Of a stretch of DNA of 5,737 nucleotides, positions 1-5,737 are shown piece by piece (the first letter of the stretch is position 1; each line of letters starts with the position of its first letter). The stretch spans positions 1-5,737 of the forward strand of contig JAADGA010000182.1 in the NCBI GenBank assembly GCA_013152615.1, written 5' to 3'. The notes beneath the pieces were generated by a model. That model saw only the letters and a program-made list of their open reading frames with translations. It was not told where the DNA came from and searched no databases. The DNA comes from Alphaproteobacteria bacterium. GTDB lineage: Bacteria > Pseudomonadota > Alphaproteobacteria > Sphingomonadales > Emcibacteraceae. A program made the position numbers and the translations under genes.

Positions 1-6
1 GGACCG

Positions 7-126
7 TCAGGGGGTCTCGGGCTGGTCTTCTTCTGTGGGCTTTTGCCGCGGTTTCCGGACTGTTTTTCTTACCGGCTTTTTTGGTTGCCGGGGGGCGGAA
101 AGCTGTTCTGATGGCGGGGTTGTCTA
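7..126 (-). other. In-frame continuation of the DUF4167 gene after TAG
   Basis: Reading on in frame through the TAG (126-124) gives 38 more sense codons before a TGA at 9-7. The peptide starts TTPPSEQLSAPRQPKK, has a strongly basic Lys/Arg/Pro middle and ends RKPRQKPTEEDQPETP. A basic Arg/Lys/Pro block followed by an acidic end is what DUF4167 proteins commonly carry at the C-terminus, so this is most likely the original tail. The full-length product would be 207 residues with one amino acid at the TAG. A single CAG-to-TAG change within a Gln-rich protein would explain the break. Sequencing error, a genuine nonsense mutation and amber readthrough are all possible. Confidence 0.7.
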
Positions 127-630
127 TTTTGCGGAATCTTGTGGCAACTCCGGGGATGCCTCCTGAGTAACAGCAGCCTGAATTTCAGTCTGGACCTGTT
201 CCTTAGGCTGTTCCTGTTCCTGTTTCTGTTTCTGAGCCTGTTTTTGGGCTTGTTCCTGCGCCTGTTCCTGGGCTTGTTTCTGTTCCTGAGCTAATTTCTG
301 GGCCTGCTCCTGAGCAAGCTGGCTAGCCGCTTCTGTTGCCGCAAATTCGGCATAAATACGATAATAATGGTCGGCATGCTGACTGAGAGATTCAGATTCA
401 AGCCGGTCCGTTGCCCGTCTTTCACGGGCCATCAGTTTATATTTTTCATAAAGCTGCTTGGCATTGCCGCGCTGGATTCCGCCCGGTCCCCGACTGTCTA
501 TCTGCCGGTTTGCAGTATTTGGCTGTTGGGGCCGGTTGTTATTATGACGGCCCTTGCCGGTACGTTTCTGATTATTATACTGATTTGGTCGGCCCTGCCG
601 GTTCTGCCTGACATTCTGATTTTGTTTCAT
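124..630 (-). CDS. DUF4167 domain protein, ending at an in-frame TAG
   Basis: This 168-residue protein belongs to the alphaproteobacterial DUF4167 family, whose molecular function is not established; nucleic-acid binding is often guessed from its basic ends. Residues 1-46 are a hydrophilic stretch rich in Asn, Gln, Arg and Gly. Residues 47-95 form the conserved helical core, including RGNAKQLYEKYKLMARER and HADHYYRI, the part that identifies the family. Residues 104-148 are a Gln-rich repeat. The ATG at 630 gives the family-typical N-terminus (MKQNQNVRQNR), although I see no clear Shine-Dalgarno before it. The gene follows prmC on the same strand after 236 bases, a common alphaproteobacterial order. 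The TAG at 124-126 looks premature, because the same frame continues with a family-like tail (separate entry). The family call is firm, the true C-terminus is not. Confidence 0.9.
   Translation of the reverse strand: MKQNQNVRQNRQGRPNQYNNQKRTGKGRHNNNRPQQPNTANRQIDSRGPGGIQRGNAKQLYEKYKLMARERRATDRLESESLSQHADHYYRIYAEFAATEAASQLAQEQAQKLAQEQKQAQEQAQEQAQKQAQKQKQEQEQPKEQVQTEIQAAVTQEASPELPQDSAK
187..321 (-). repeat. Gln-rich dipeptide repeat region in the DUF4167 gene
   Basis: Residues 104-148 of the DUF4167 protein contain 20 Gln in 45 residues. From about residue 115 to 139 they fall at every second position, in AQ, EQ and KQ pairs. At DNA level this is a degenerate six-base repeat, seen on the plus strand as variants of ttcctg, tttctg and gcctg. 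Such a tract is prone to gain or loss of units and encodes a polar, probably disordered or loosely helical linker between the conserved core and the basic tail. Confidence 0.85.
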
Positions 631-693
631 GAAAACTACGCTAAATAGGGGCTGATCCCGACATGACGGTTTCGCGATAAATACGCGTCCATC

Positions 694-704
694 CTGTCTG
701 ACAG
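694..704. promoter_or_regulatory. Small palindrome CTGTC-T-GACAG, possible operator
   Basis: A perfect inverted repeat of two 5-base arms around one base lies 64 bases upstream of the DUF4167 start codon. It could be a protein-binding site. Palindromes this short also arise by chance, and no promoter elements were recognised beside it. Confidence 0.2.
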
Positions 705-746
705 CGGTTACTTTTTCAAATATATCAATATCTGGGGTTCATGTTG

Positions 747-775
747 CCGGGTATTATTCTCAATAATGCTCCCGG
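747..775. other. Imperfect hairpin between prmC and DUF4167 gene
   Basis: CCGGG at 747-751 pairs with CCCGG at 771-775, and ATTATT at 753-758 pairs with AATAAT at 762-767 around a three-base loop (759-761). The two stems are separated by an internal bulge of one base against three. No T-run follows on either strand, so it does not meet the usual form of an intrinsic terminator. It could be a leader structure for the DUF4167 mRNA, a processing site at the prmC 3' end or a binding site. Confidence 0.5.
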
Positions 776-866
776 ACCCTTATACTCTTAAATAAGTAGG
801 ACCACAGTAGCCTTATCACAACGAAAAGCCAACAATATTTTTAAATAGCCGTGTTTTTTCCTGAAA

Positions 867-1739
867 TCAGCCAAAATTAATCGCTACACAACGGTCCCGG
901 CCAGCCAAATCCGGAATTATTCTGATATTTTTGATATTATTTATATTAGGCGCGATGGCTTTGGTGAAAATATCCATAACCTGCGCCCCTTGTTGCCAGC
1001 CAATCTCCAGAAAAGCATGGCCACCGCCAGCAATAATCCCCGGAATAATTTTTGCCAGCCTGCGATATTCCCGCAGACCACCATCATCGGCAAACAGGGC
1101 GAGTGCCGGTTCATAATTCCGCACCTCCGGGGCAAGAGACGGCTTTTCTGTCAGCGCAATATAGGGAGGATTGGCCAAAATAATGTCAAATTTAGCCGAC
1201 AGCGGCAATTGTTCGGCCCAGTCACTGATGATAAAATCACATCTTTGCTCAAATCCGAGCCGTTCGGCATTCGCGCGCGCCACGGCCAGTGCCGGGTCAG
1301 AGATATCAACCCCGACCCCGTGGCTGTTGGGCAATTCCGCCATCAGCGATAACAACAGACAGCCACTCCCCGTCCCCAGATCCAGAATTTTTAGGGTTTT
1401 CTGTCTGTCCGTAATGACTTTTAACGCACTTTCAATCAATATTTCACTATCCGGTCGCGGGGTCAGGCAGGCGCGGCTTACCGTGAACTCATGATTCCAG
1501 AAGGCTTTTTTCCCCAGAATTTGCGCAACCGGTTCCCGGGCCATTCGGCGCAGCAGCAGCGCCTGAAAAAGCGCCGCCCCGGGATCAGGCACCCGCCGCC
1601 CCGGCTCCAGAATAATATCCAGCACCCCAATCCCCAAAGCCGCCGCCAGCAGCAGATCGACATCAAGCCGCGCGCTGTCATCCCCGATGCCCTCAAGCCG
1701 GAGAATAGCGTTTTTTCTTATATCCCTTACCGTTAACAT
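867..1739 (-). CDS. prmC: Peptide chain release factor N5-glutamine methyltransferase PrmC
   Basis: PrmC uses S-adenosylmethionine to methylate the side-chain amide of the GGQ glutamine in RF1 and RF2, which raises their peptide-release activity. It acts in the cytoplasm. The protein has 290 residues, near the usual family length. A small N-terminal helical domain that contacts the release factor comes first, with a conserved TPRPDSEILIE at 93-103. The Rossmann methyltransferase domain follows, with the SAM-binding DLGTGSG at 120-126, GVDIS at 143-147 and the catalytic NPPY at 190-193. The frame is complete and no key motif is missing. The ATG at 1739 is followed by a typical N-terminus but has no good Shine-Dalgarno. 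In most bacteria prmC directly follows prfA. Here an opposite-strand gene lies between them, so prmC probably needs its own promoter in the 58 bases before it. Confidence 0.96.
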   Translation of the reverse strand: MLTVRDIRKNAILRLEGIGDDSARLDVDLLLAAALGIGVLDIILEPGRRVPDPGAALFQALLLRRMAREPVAQILGKKAFWNHEFTVSRACLTPRPDSEILIESALKVITDRQKTLKILDLGTGSGCLLLSLMAELPNSHGVGVDISDPALAVARANAERLGFEQRCDFIISDWAEQLPLSAKFDIILANPPYIALTEKPSLAPEVRNYEPALALFADDGGLREYRRLAKIIPGIIAGGGHAFLEIGWQQGAQVMDIFTKAIAPNINNIKNIRIIPDLAGRDRCVAINFG

Positions 1740-1797
1740 ATTTACTTAAACCAGATAAAATGTTATTGTCCGTGCCCGATCATATATTGGAAATCTG
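1740..1797. promoter_or_regulatory. Divergent promoter region of prmC and the exported protein gene
   Basis: These 58 AT-rich bases separate two divergent start codons, so both promoters, if local, must lie here or reach into the neighbouring gene. TA-rich hexamers such as TATATT at 1783-1788 (plus) are present, but no well-spaced -35/-10 pair stands out. The plus-strand gene has a weak GGA at 1789-1791, six bases before its ATG. The prmC start has no recognisable Shine-Dalgarno. The regulatory role is inferred from gene orientation only. Confidence 0.4.
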
Positions 1798-2655
1798 ATG
1801 AAGGCATCTGAAAATACTATTAGCTCAAGGCTATATATTATAGCTCTCTCCCTAGTGGTAATCTTCTCGCTTAATTTCTCCGTAGCCGCAAAAAATCCAG
1901 CCTCTGCTGCCAAACCTGAAAATATAAAATTCCTTCAGGCTATTGAAGACCAGTTGACACAAGCCAGTGGTCTGAAAACGGTTACCATCGGTGTTATTGC
2001 TAAACATAAGCATAATATTGCGGTCACGCCATCATCAATTGACCTGCCGCATCTCTTTCTGAAAAACATCAAAACCGTCAATCAGCTGGTGGCCAGTCTG
2101 GCCCATTTGACGGCCTATATCAGCCTAGGCTATGCCGTCCCGCCGCCACCCAAAAATCCCCGGCAGAAAAAAAAGAAACTAACCGTCGGCGATTACCTGA
2201 AATCAGCCATCAGAGCCGAAGCTCTCGACGAGAGCGATATTCCCACCAAAGATCAGGAAACTTATCAGGGAGACAGTTCCAAGGCTTTTGCCCGGCCCCG
2301 CTATCAAAACAAAGCCTATGATTATACTGTCAATAAAACCGGCATTGTGGCCGCGGAACGTAGGCTGAAGGTCGACAAAACTGCCGATAAAATTATGAAA
2401 CATGCCGGTTTCTGCGCCGGAGATTATAGCCGTCTGCTGCATTATCTTTATAATAATCCGCAAAAATTCCGGGGAAGCCGCCATTTTTCCCTTGATACCG
2501 ATCAATGGCAGCGCCTTGATGTCGCCGACCGCCGGGCCGATCCCGCCGCCGCCTGTAGTACGGATCAAATAGCCCAGACCGGAAAATATGCCGCCGCATT
2601 CAACCAGCTCAGAAATAAAATTCTTCAGGCCATGAAATCCGGCGGCACCAACTGA
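1798..2655 (+). CDS. Exported protein, possibly a degenerate M48-type metallopeptidase
   Basis: I do not recognise a named gene. The 285-residue product begins with a signal peptide: a hydrophobic stretch at about 12-30 and a likely cut after VAA at residue 31, so it should be periplasmic. Several segments recall M48 peptidases in the right order. Residues 94-112 (VNQLVASLAHLTAYISLGY) sit where M48 has its active-site helix, but HExxH is replaced by HLTAY (103-107). Residues 193-205 (DKTADKIMKHAGF) resemble the ExxAD...AGY helix, with Asp at the position of the zinc-ligand Glu. SRHFSLDTDQWQRL (227-240) resembles the THPS...RI segment. If homologous, it lacks catalytic residues and would be a non-enzymatic relative. 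A Lys-rich run follows at 123-127, and Cys206 and Cys253 could form a disulfide. It is the only plus-strand gene; its N-terminal coding part looks AT-richer than its neighbours. Confidence 0.8.
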   Translation: MKASENTISSRLYIIALSLVVIFSLNFSVAAKNPASAAKPENIKFLQAIEDQLTQASGLKTVTIGVIAKHKHNIAVTPSSIDLPHLFLKNIKTVNQLVASLAHLTAYISLGYAVPPPPKNPRQKKKKLTVGDYLKSAIRAEALDESDIPTKDQETYQGDSSKAFARPRYQNKAYDYTVNKTGIVAAERRLKVDKTADKIMKHAGFCAGDYSRLLHYLYNNPQKFRGSRHFSLDTDQWQRLDVADRRADPAAACSTDQIAQTGKYAAAFNQLRNKILQAMKSGGTN

Positions 2656-3732
2656 TCACCCCGTCATTTGTGCCAGCTGTGCCGCCTGTTCTTCGGTAAT
2701 CAGGGCGGTAATCACCTGTTCCAGCCCGTCACCGGCCAGAATCTGGTCAAGCTTGTACAGTGTCAGGTTAATGCGGTGGTCGGTCACCCGGCCCTGCGGG
2801 AAATTATAGGTGCGGATCCGGCCGGACCGGTCACCGCTGCCGACCTGCTCCTTACGATCCGCCGCCCGTTCGGCATCGCGCTTTGAGCGTTCGGCATCAT
2901 AAACCCGCGCCATCAGCACTTTCATCGCCTTCTGTTTGTTTTTATGCTGGGATTTTTCATCCTGCTGCTGAACGGTAATGCCGGTCGGAATATGGGTCAG
3001 CCTGACCGCACTGTCGGTGGTGTTGACACTCTGGCCGCCGGGGCCGCTCGCGCGGAAAATATCCACCCGGATGTCCTTGTCGTCAAGGGTGATGTCCACC
3101 TCCTCCACCTCGGGCATCACCGCAACTGTCGCTGCCGAGGTATGGATACGGCCCCCGGTCTCAGTCTCCGGCACCCGTTGCACCCGATGACCGCCGGATT
3201 CATATTTAAGCCGGGCGAACACCCCCTTGCCAGCAACGGAAATAATCACTTCCTTAAAGCCGCCGACATCGCTGCTGGAGGCATTGACCACCTCAAATTT
3301 CCAGCCCTGAAGCTGGGCATAGCGCTGATACATACGAAACAGGTCACCGGCGAAAAGCGCGGCCTCATCGCCACCGGTACCGGCACGGATTTCCAGCAGG
3401 GCGTTTTTATCGTCATCAACATCTTTTGGCAACAGCATGATCTCGACTTCGCGCTCAAGCGCTGGCAGACGCTTCTTCAGCTCCGGCAGCTCCATCTCCG
3501 CCAGTTCCTTCAGCTCAGGGTCGCCATCCGGATCGGTAATCATGGCGTCAAGTTCCGCCATTTCGCGCCGCATCGCAAGATAGTCACCGGCGGCCCTGAC
3601 CACCGGGGAAAGCTCGGCATATTCCTTTGAAATAGTGATGATTTCTTCCGAAGACATCCCGGCCGCCGACATCATATGTTCAAGCTCCGCATGGCGGGTG
3701 ATCAGCTGTTGCAATCGTTCCTGCGGAATCAT
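2656..3732 (-). CDS. prfA: Peptide chain release factor 1 (RF1)
   Basis: RF1 recognises UAA and UAG in the ribosomal A site and triggers hydrolysis of peptidyl-tRNA. The 358-residue protein is full length for the family. The N-terminal helical domain covers roughly residues 1-100. The [11 protein letters not shown] segment is at 118-128. The codon-reading PxT motif, here PET, is at 188-190 inside [15 protein letters not shown]. The peptide-release GGQ is at 232-234 within [20 protein letters not shown], and Gln234 is the expected target of PrmC encoded nearby. PxT rather than SPF makes it RF1, not RF2. The ATG at 3732 overlaps the hisS stop as ATGA, suggesting translational coupling; a weak GGA lies upstream. 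The TGA stop directly touches the stop of the opposing plus-strand gene, so no room remains for a terminator between them. Confidence 0.98.
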   Translation of the reverse strand: MIPQERLQQLITRHAELEHMMSAAGMSSEEIITISKEYAELSPVVRAAGDYLAMRREMAELDAMITDPDGDPELKELAEMELPELKKRLPALEREVEIMLLPKDVDDDKNALLEIRAGTGGDEAALFAGDLFRMYQRYAQLQGWKFEVVNASSSDVGGFKEVIISVAGKGVFARLKYESGGHRVQRVPETETGGRIHTSAATVAVMPEVEEVDITLDDKDIRVDIFRASGPGGQSVNTTDSAVRLTHIPTGITVQQQDEKSQHKNKQKAMKVLMARVYDAERSKRDAERAADRKEQVGSGDRSGRIRTYNFPQGRVTDHRINLTLYKLDQILAGDGLEQVITALITEEQAAQLAQMTG

Positions 3733-4963
3733 TTCAGATAATCCATGATTTTATCCAGGGCAACCTCGGTCTGGCTGCCGTCGTCAAAATTCTTGACTGT
3801 GACCGTGGCACGCGCAAGCTCGTCGTCGCCAATCAAAATCACCGCCCGGCAGCGGGCCTTGTTGGCGCGCTTTAGCCGTTTTGCCATATTGCCCCGGTAC
3901 GACATCTCAACCGGATAACCGGCCAGCCGTAATTGCTGGGCCAGCTTCAGCGCCGCTGTCTGACAGCCAGTGCCGACCGGAACGATGGCAACCGGGCGGG
4001 CTGCCTCCACAATGAGATCGGGCGAGATCAGCTCCGCCAGATGCCCGCCGCCCAGCCAATGCCGGCAGTCGGCGGACCCCCCATCTTTTCGATCAGCCCG
4101 TCATAACGCCCGCCTGCCAGTAGCGTACCCTGCGCCCCGAGCCGGGTGGTGGTAAATTCAAAAGCGGTGTGGCTGTAATAATCAAGGCCGCGCACCAGAC
4201 GTTGATTGAGGGTATAGTCAATGCCAAGCGCCGCCAGCCCCGACAAAACCGCGTCAAAAAATTCTTTGGAAGACGCATTATAATAGTCTGATATCCGCGG
4301 GGCATCCGTGACCAGTTCGCGGTCGCCACCGTCCTTGCTGTCCAGAATCCGCAGCGGATTTTTGACCAGCCGCGCCTGACTGTCCGGACTCAGCCGATCC
4401 TTATGAGCCGTGAAATAGCTGACCAGCGCATCCCGGTAAGCGTTACGGCTTTCGCTGTCGCCCAGACTGTTTATTTCCAGCGTCACCTCATCCATCAGAC
4501 CCAGTTCGGTCAATAATGTCACGCCGAGCGCCAGCACCTCAATATCGGCCTGGGGTTCCGCCACCCCCAATATCTCAACATCCAGCTGGTGGAACTGGCG
4601 CATCCGGCCCTTTTGCGGCCGCTCGTAACGGAACATCGGACCAAAACCGAAAAATTTACACGGTAATGATTGCTGCAAACCGTTGGAGATAAAGGCGCGG
4701 GCGATACCGGCGGTATATTCCGGACGCAGGGTCAGGCTTTCGCCGCCCCGGTCCTCGAAACTATACATTTCCTTCGACACCACATCGGAGGTTTCGCCGA
4801 GGGTGCGGTTAAATACTTCGGTAAATTCAAATATCGGCGTGCTGATTTCCTGATGACCAAAGCGCAGGGCAATATCCTGAAAGGTCTGATGGATAAAGCG
4901 GAATCTCCGGGCCTGATCGCCGATAATATCATGGGTGCCGCGTACCGGCTGTAATTTTGCCAC
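3729..4963 (-). pseudogene. hisS: Histidyl-tRNA synthetase, frame broken in motif 3
   Basis: HisRS is the class II enzyme that charges tRNA-His with histidine. From the GTG at 4963 the frame encodes 308 normal residues: [11 protein letters not shown] at the N-terminus, motif 2 as [20 protein letters not shown] at 111-130, and the histidine-specific [15 protein letters not shown] at 256-270. At GIGWAAGI (301-308) the frame shifts and stops at 4028. The other frame resumes from position 4040 with [16 protein letters not shown] and 103 residues of anticodon-binding domain, ending at 3729. HisRS normally reads GI-Glu-Arg-L here, so Glu, Arg and one further base (7 bases) appear lost. Restoring them gives 413 residues, a normal length. 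The start is set by AAGGA seven bases upstream and by homology. The motif 3 Arg binds ATP, so this copy as written should be inactive; a sequencing or assembly error is a real alternative. Confidence 0.9.
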
Positions 4964-4970
4964 TGGCTGT

Positions 4971-4975
4971 TCCTT
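4971..4975 (-). promoter_or_regulatory. Ribosome binding site of hisS
   Basis: AAGGA on the minus strand lies seven bases before the GTG at 4963 and overlaps the ispG stop (TAA at 4976-4974, reading TAAGGA). This decides the hisS start as the GTG. The longer open frame reaching up to 5059 would overlap ispG and adds 32 residues with no resemblance to HisRS. The arrangement suggests ispG-hisS coupling by ribosomes that finish ispG. Confidence 0.75.
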
Positions 4976-5737
4976 AAAGCTTGTTGTTTTCCGTCGCGAG
5001 CATCGCGGCTTTTTCCTCAACCAGATCGACGATATGATCAATGATCCCGCTATCATCAATCTTGTGATCCGACATGCCGTTCAGGTAAACCATATGGGTG
5101 CCGTTACCGCCGCCGGTGAGGCCGATATCGGTTTCACGCGCTTCCCCCGGACCATTGACCACACAGCCGATGATGCTGAGACTTAAAGGGGTTGAAATAT
5201 GCTCAAGCCGCTGTTCCAGAATTTCCACCGTCCGGATTACCGGATAGGCCTGACGCGCACAGGACGGGCACGAGATGATCTGAACCCCGCGATGACGAAT
5301 ATCCAGACTTTTGAGCAGATCAAAGCCGACCTTGACCTCCTCCACCGGGTCCGCCGACAGCGAAACCCGGATGGTATCGCCAATCCCGGCCCATAACAGC
5401 ATCCCGATGCCGATTGAGGATTTTACCGTCCCGGCGCGCAACGCCCCGGCCTCGGTAATGCCGAGGTGAAGCGGATAATCACAGGCATTCGCCAGCCCCT
5501 GATAGGCCGCCACCGCCAGAAAAATATCAGAGGCCTTGACGCTGATTTTAAAATTGAAGAAATCATTATCCTCCAGAATTCTGGCATGTTCCAACGCACT
5601 CTGCACCAGTGCTTCGGGACAGGGTTCGCCAAATTGTTCCAGCAGATGTTTTTCCAGCGAGCCGGCATTGACCCCGATCCGCATTGAGCAGCCATGATCT
5701 TTTGCCGCCCGCACCACCTCGCGCACCCGCTCTGCCG
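4974..5737 (-). CDS. ispG: 4-hydroxy-3-methylbut-2-enyl diphosphate synthase (IspG/GcpE), C-terminal part
   Basis: IspG is the iron-sulfur enzyme of the MEP pathway that reduces 2-C-methyl-D-erythritol 2,4-cyclodiphosphate to HMBPP, feeding isoprenoid, quinone and undecaprenyl synthesis. The window holds about the last 253 codons, roughly two thirds of the usual ~370; the start lies beyond 5737. A GTG at 5726 is internal, since AER precedes it in frame and matches the family. Visible are [18 protein letters not shown] of the TIM barrel and [16 protein letters not shown]. The [4Fe-4S] ligands are the two Cys of ISCPSCARQ (codons at 5268-5270 and 5259-5261), the Cys of [12 protein letters not shown] (5163-5165) and the Glu of that same motif. 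All four are present, so this part appears functional. The compact form with no large insert is the proteobacterial type. The gene precedes hisS by 10 bases and probably shares its transcript. Confidence 0.97.
   Translation of the reverse strand, partial: AERVREVVRAAKDHGCSMRIGVNAGSLEKHLLEQFGEPCPEALVQSALEHARILEDNDFFNFKISVKASDIFLAVAAYQGLANACDYPLHLGITEAGALRAGTVKSSIGIGMLLWAGIGDTIRVSLSADPVEEVKVGFDLLKSLDIRHRGVQIISCPSCARQAYPVIRTVEILEQRLEHISTPLSLSIIGCVVNGPGEARETDIGLTGGGNGTHMVYLNGMSDHKIDDSGIIDHIVDLVEEKAAMLATENNKL

Larger units (their letters stand above)
631..866. other. Intergenic region between prmC and the DUF4167 gene
   Basis: This 236-base stretch is AT-rich and holds no credible coding frame. 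Read on the minus strand it runs from the prmC stop to the DUF4167 start. It contains the hairpin at 747-775 and a short palindrome at 694-704, both listed separately. I could not find a convincing -35/-10 pair, or a hairpin followed by a T-run that would terminate prmC. The DUF4167 gene probably has its own promoter here, but I cannot place it. Confidence 0.6.

Noticed and set aside
367..648. Plus-strand frame of 93 codons with hydrophobic stretches
   Set aside because: It is antisense to the DUF4167 core, which has clear family similarity. The hydrophobic look comes from reading Gln/Asn-rich codons backwards.
870..960. Intrinsic terminator near the prmC end
   Set aside because: T-runs exist (for example at 853-859), but no GC-rich stem of suitable geometry precedes one on the minus strand after the prmC stop.
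2167..2178. A AAA AAG slippery sequence, as in dnaX, within a run of eight A in the exported protein gene
   Set aside because: The -1 frame runs about 40 codons into Arg/Ser-rich sequence with no sign of selection, while the zero frame continues with a sensible protein. It is most likely just a Lys-rich segment.
2944..3630. Plus-strand open frame of 228 codons
   Set aside because: It lies entirely antisense to the well-supported prfA and its protein has no recognisable domain. It is a shadow of a GC-rich gene.
4028..4044. Programmed frameshift in hisS
   Set aside because: There is no slippery heptamer at the junction, and a simple slip would still leave out the Glu-Arg of motif 3. A deletion explains both the frame and the missing residues.
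4964..5059. N-terminal extension of hisS to an upstream ATG
   Set aside because: It would overlap the end of ispG by 86 bases, encodes Arg/Lys-rich sequence unlike HisRS, and the GTG at 4963 has a good Shine-Dalgarno and the family N-terminus.

Overview
The window looks like a piece of alphaproteobacterial chromosome. The main support is a DUF4167 protein, a family essentially confined to Alphaproteobacteria. It sits in a housekeeping neighbourhood of ispG, hisS, prfA and prmC. The moderate GC content and this gene order suggest a Rhodospirillales-like or SAR116-like marine lineage, but that placement is inference.

Layout from right to left, which is the direction of transcription for all but one gene. 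ispG (4974-5737, minus, 5' part outside the window) makes an isoprenoid precursor. It is followed after 10 bases by hisS (3729-4963, minus), whose start GTG has a Shine-Dalgarno overlapping the ispG stop. The hisS frame is broken in class II motif 3. Its C-terminal anticodon-binding domain continues in another frame and ends in an ATGA overlap with prfA. prfA (2656-3732, minus) encodes intact release factor 1. The stop of prfA directly abuts the stop of the only plus-strand gene, 1798-2655, which encodes an exported protein with features of a degenerate M48 metallopeptidase. prmC (867-1739, minus), which methylates the GGQ glutamine of release factors, starts 58 bases upstream of that gene on the opposite strand. 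After a 236-base gap with one hairpin comes the DUF4167 gene (124-630, minus). Its frame is closed by a TAG but continues in the same frame for 38 family-like codons to a TGA at positions 7-9.

Four of the six genes serve translation or isoprenoid housekeeping: RF1 and its methyltransferase PrmC, histidyl-tRNA synthetase and IspG. Three things stand out. hisS appears to have lost seven bases that encoded the motif 3 Glu-Arg. The DUF4167 gene has an in-frame amber codon before its basic/acidic tail. An opposite-strand pseudopeptidase-like gene separates prfA from prmC. I see no mobile element, CRISPR array, tRNA or rRNA. Two lesions in core genes in under 6 kb could mean sequence error, a decaying copy or real mutation, and the window alone cannot decide between them.
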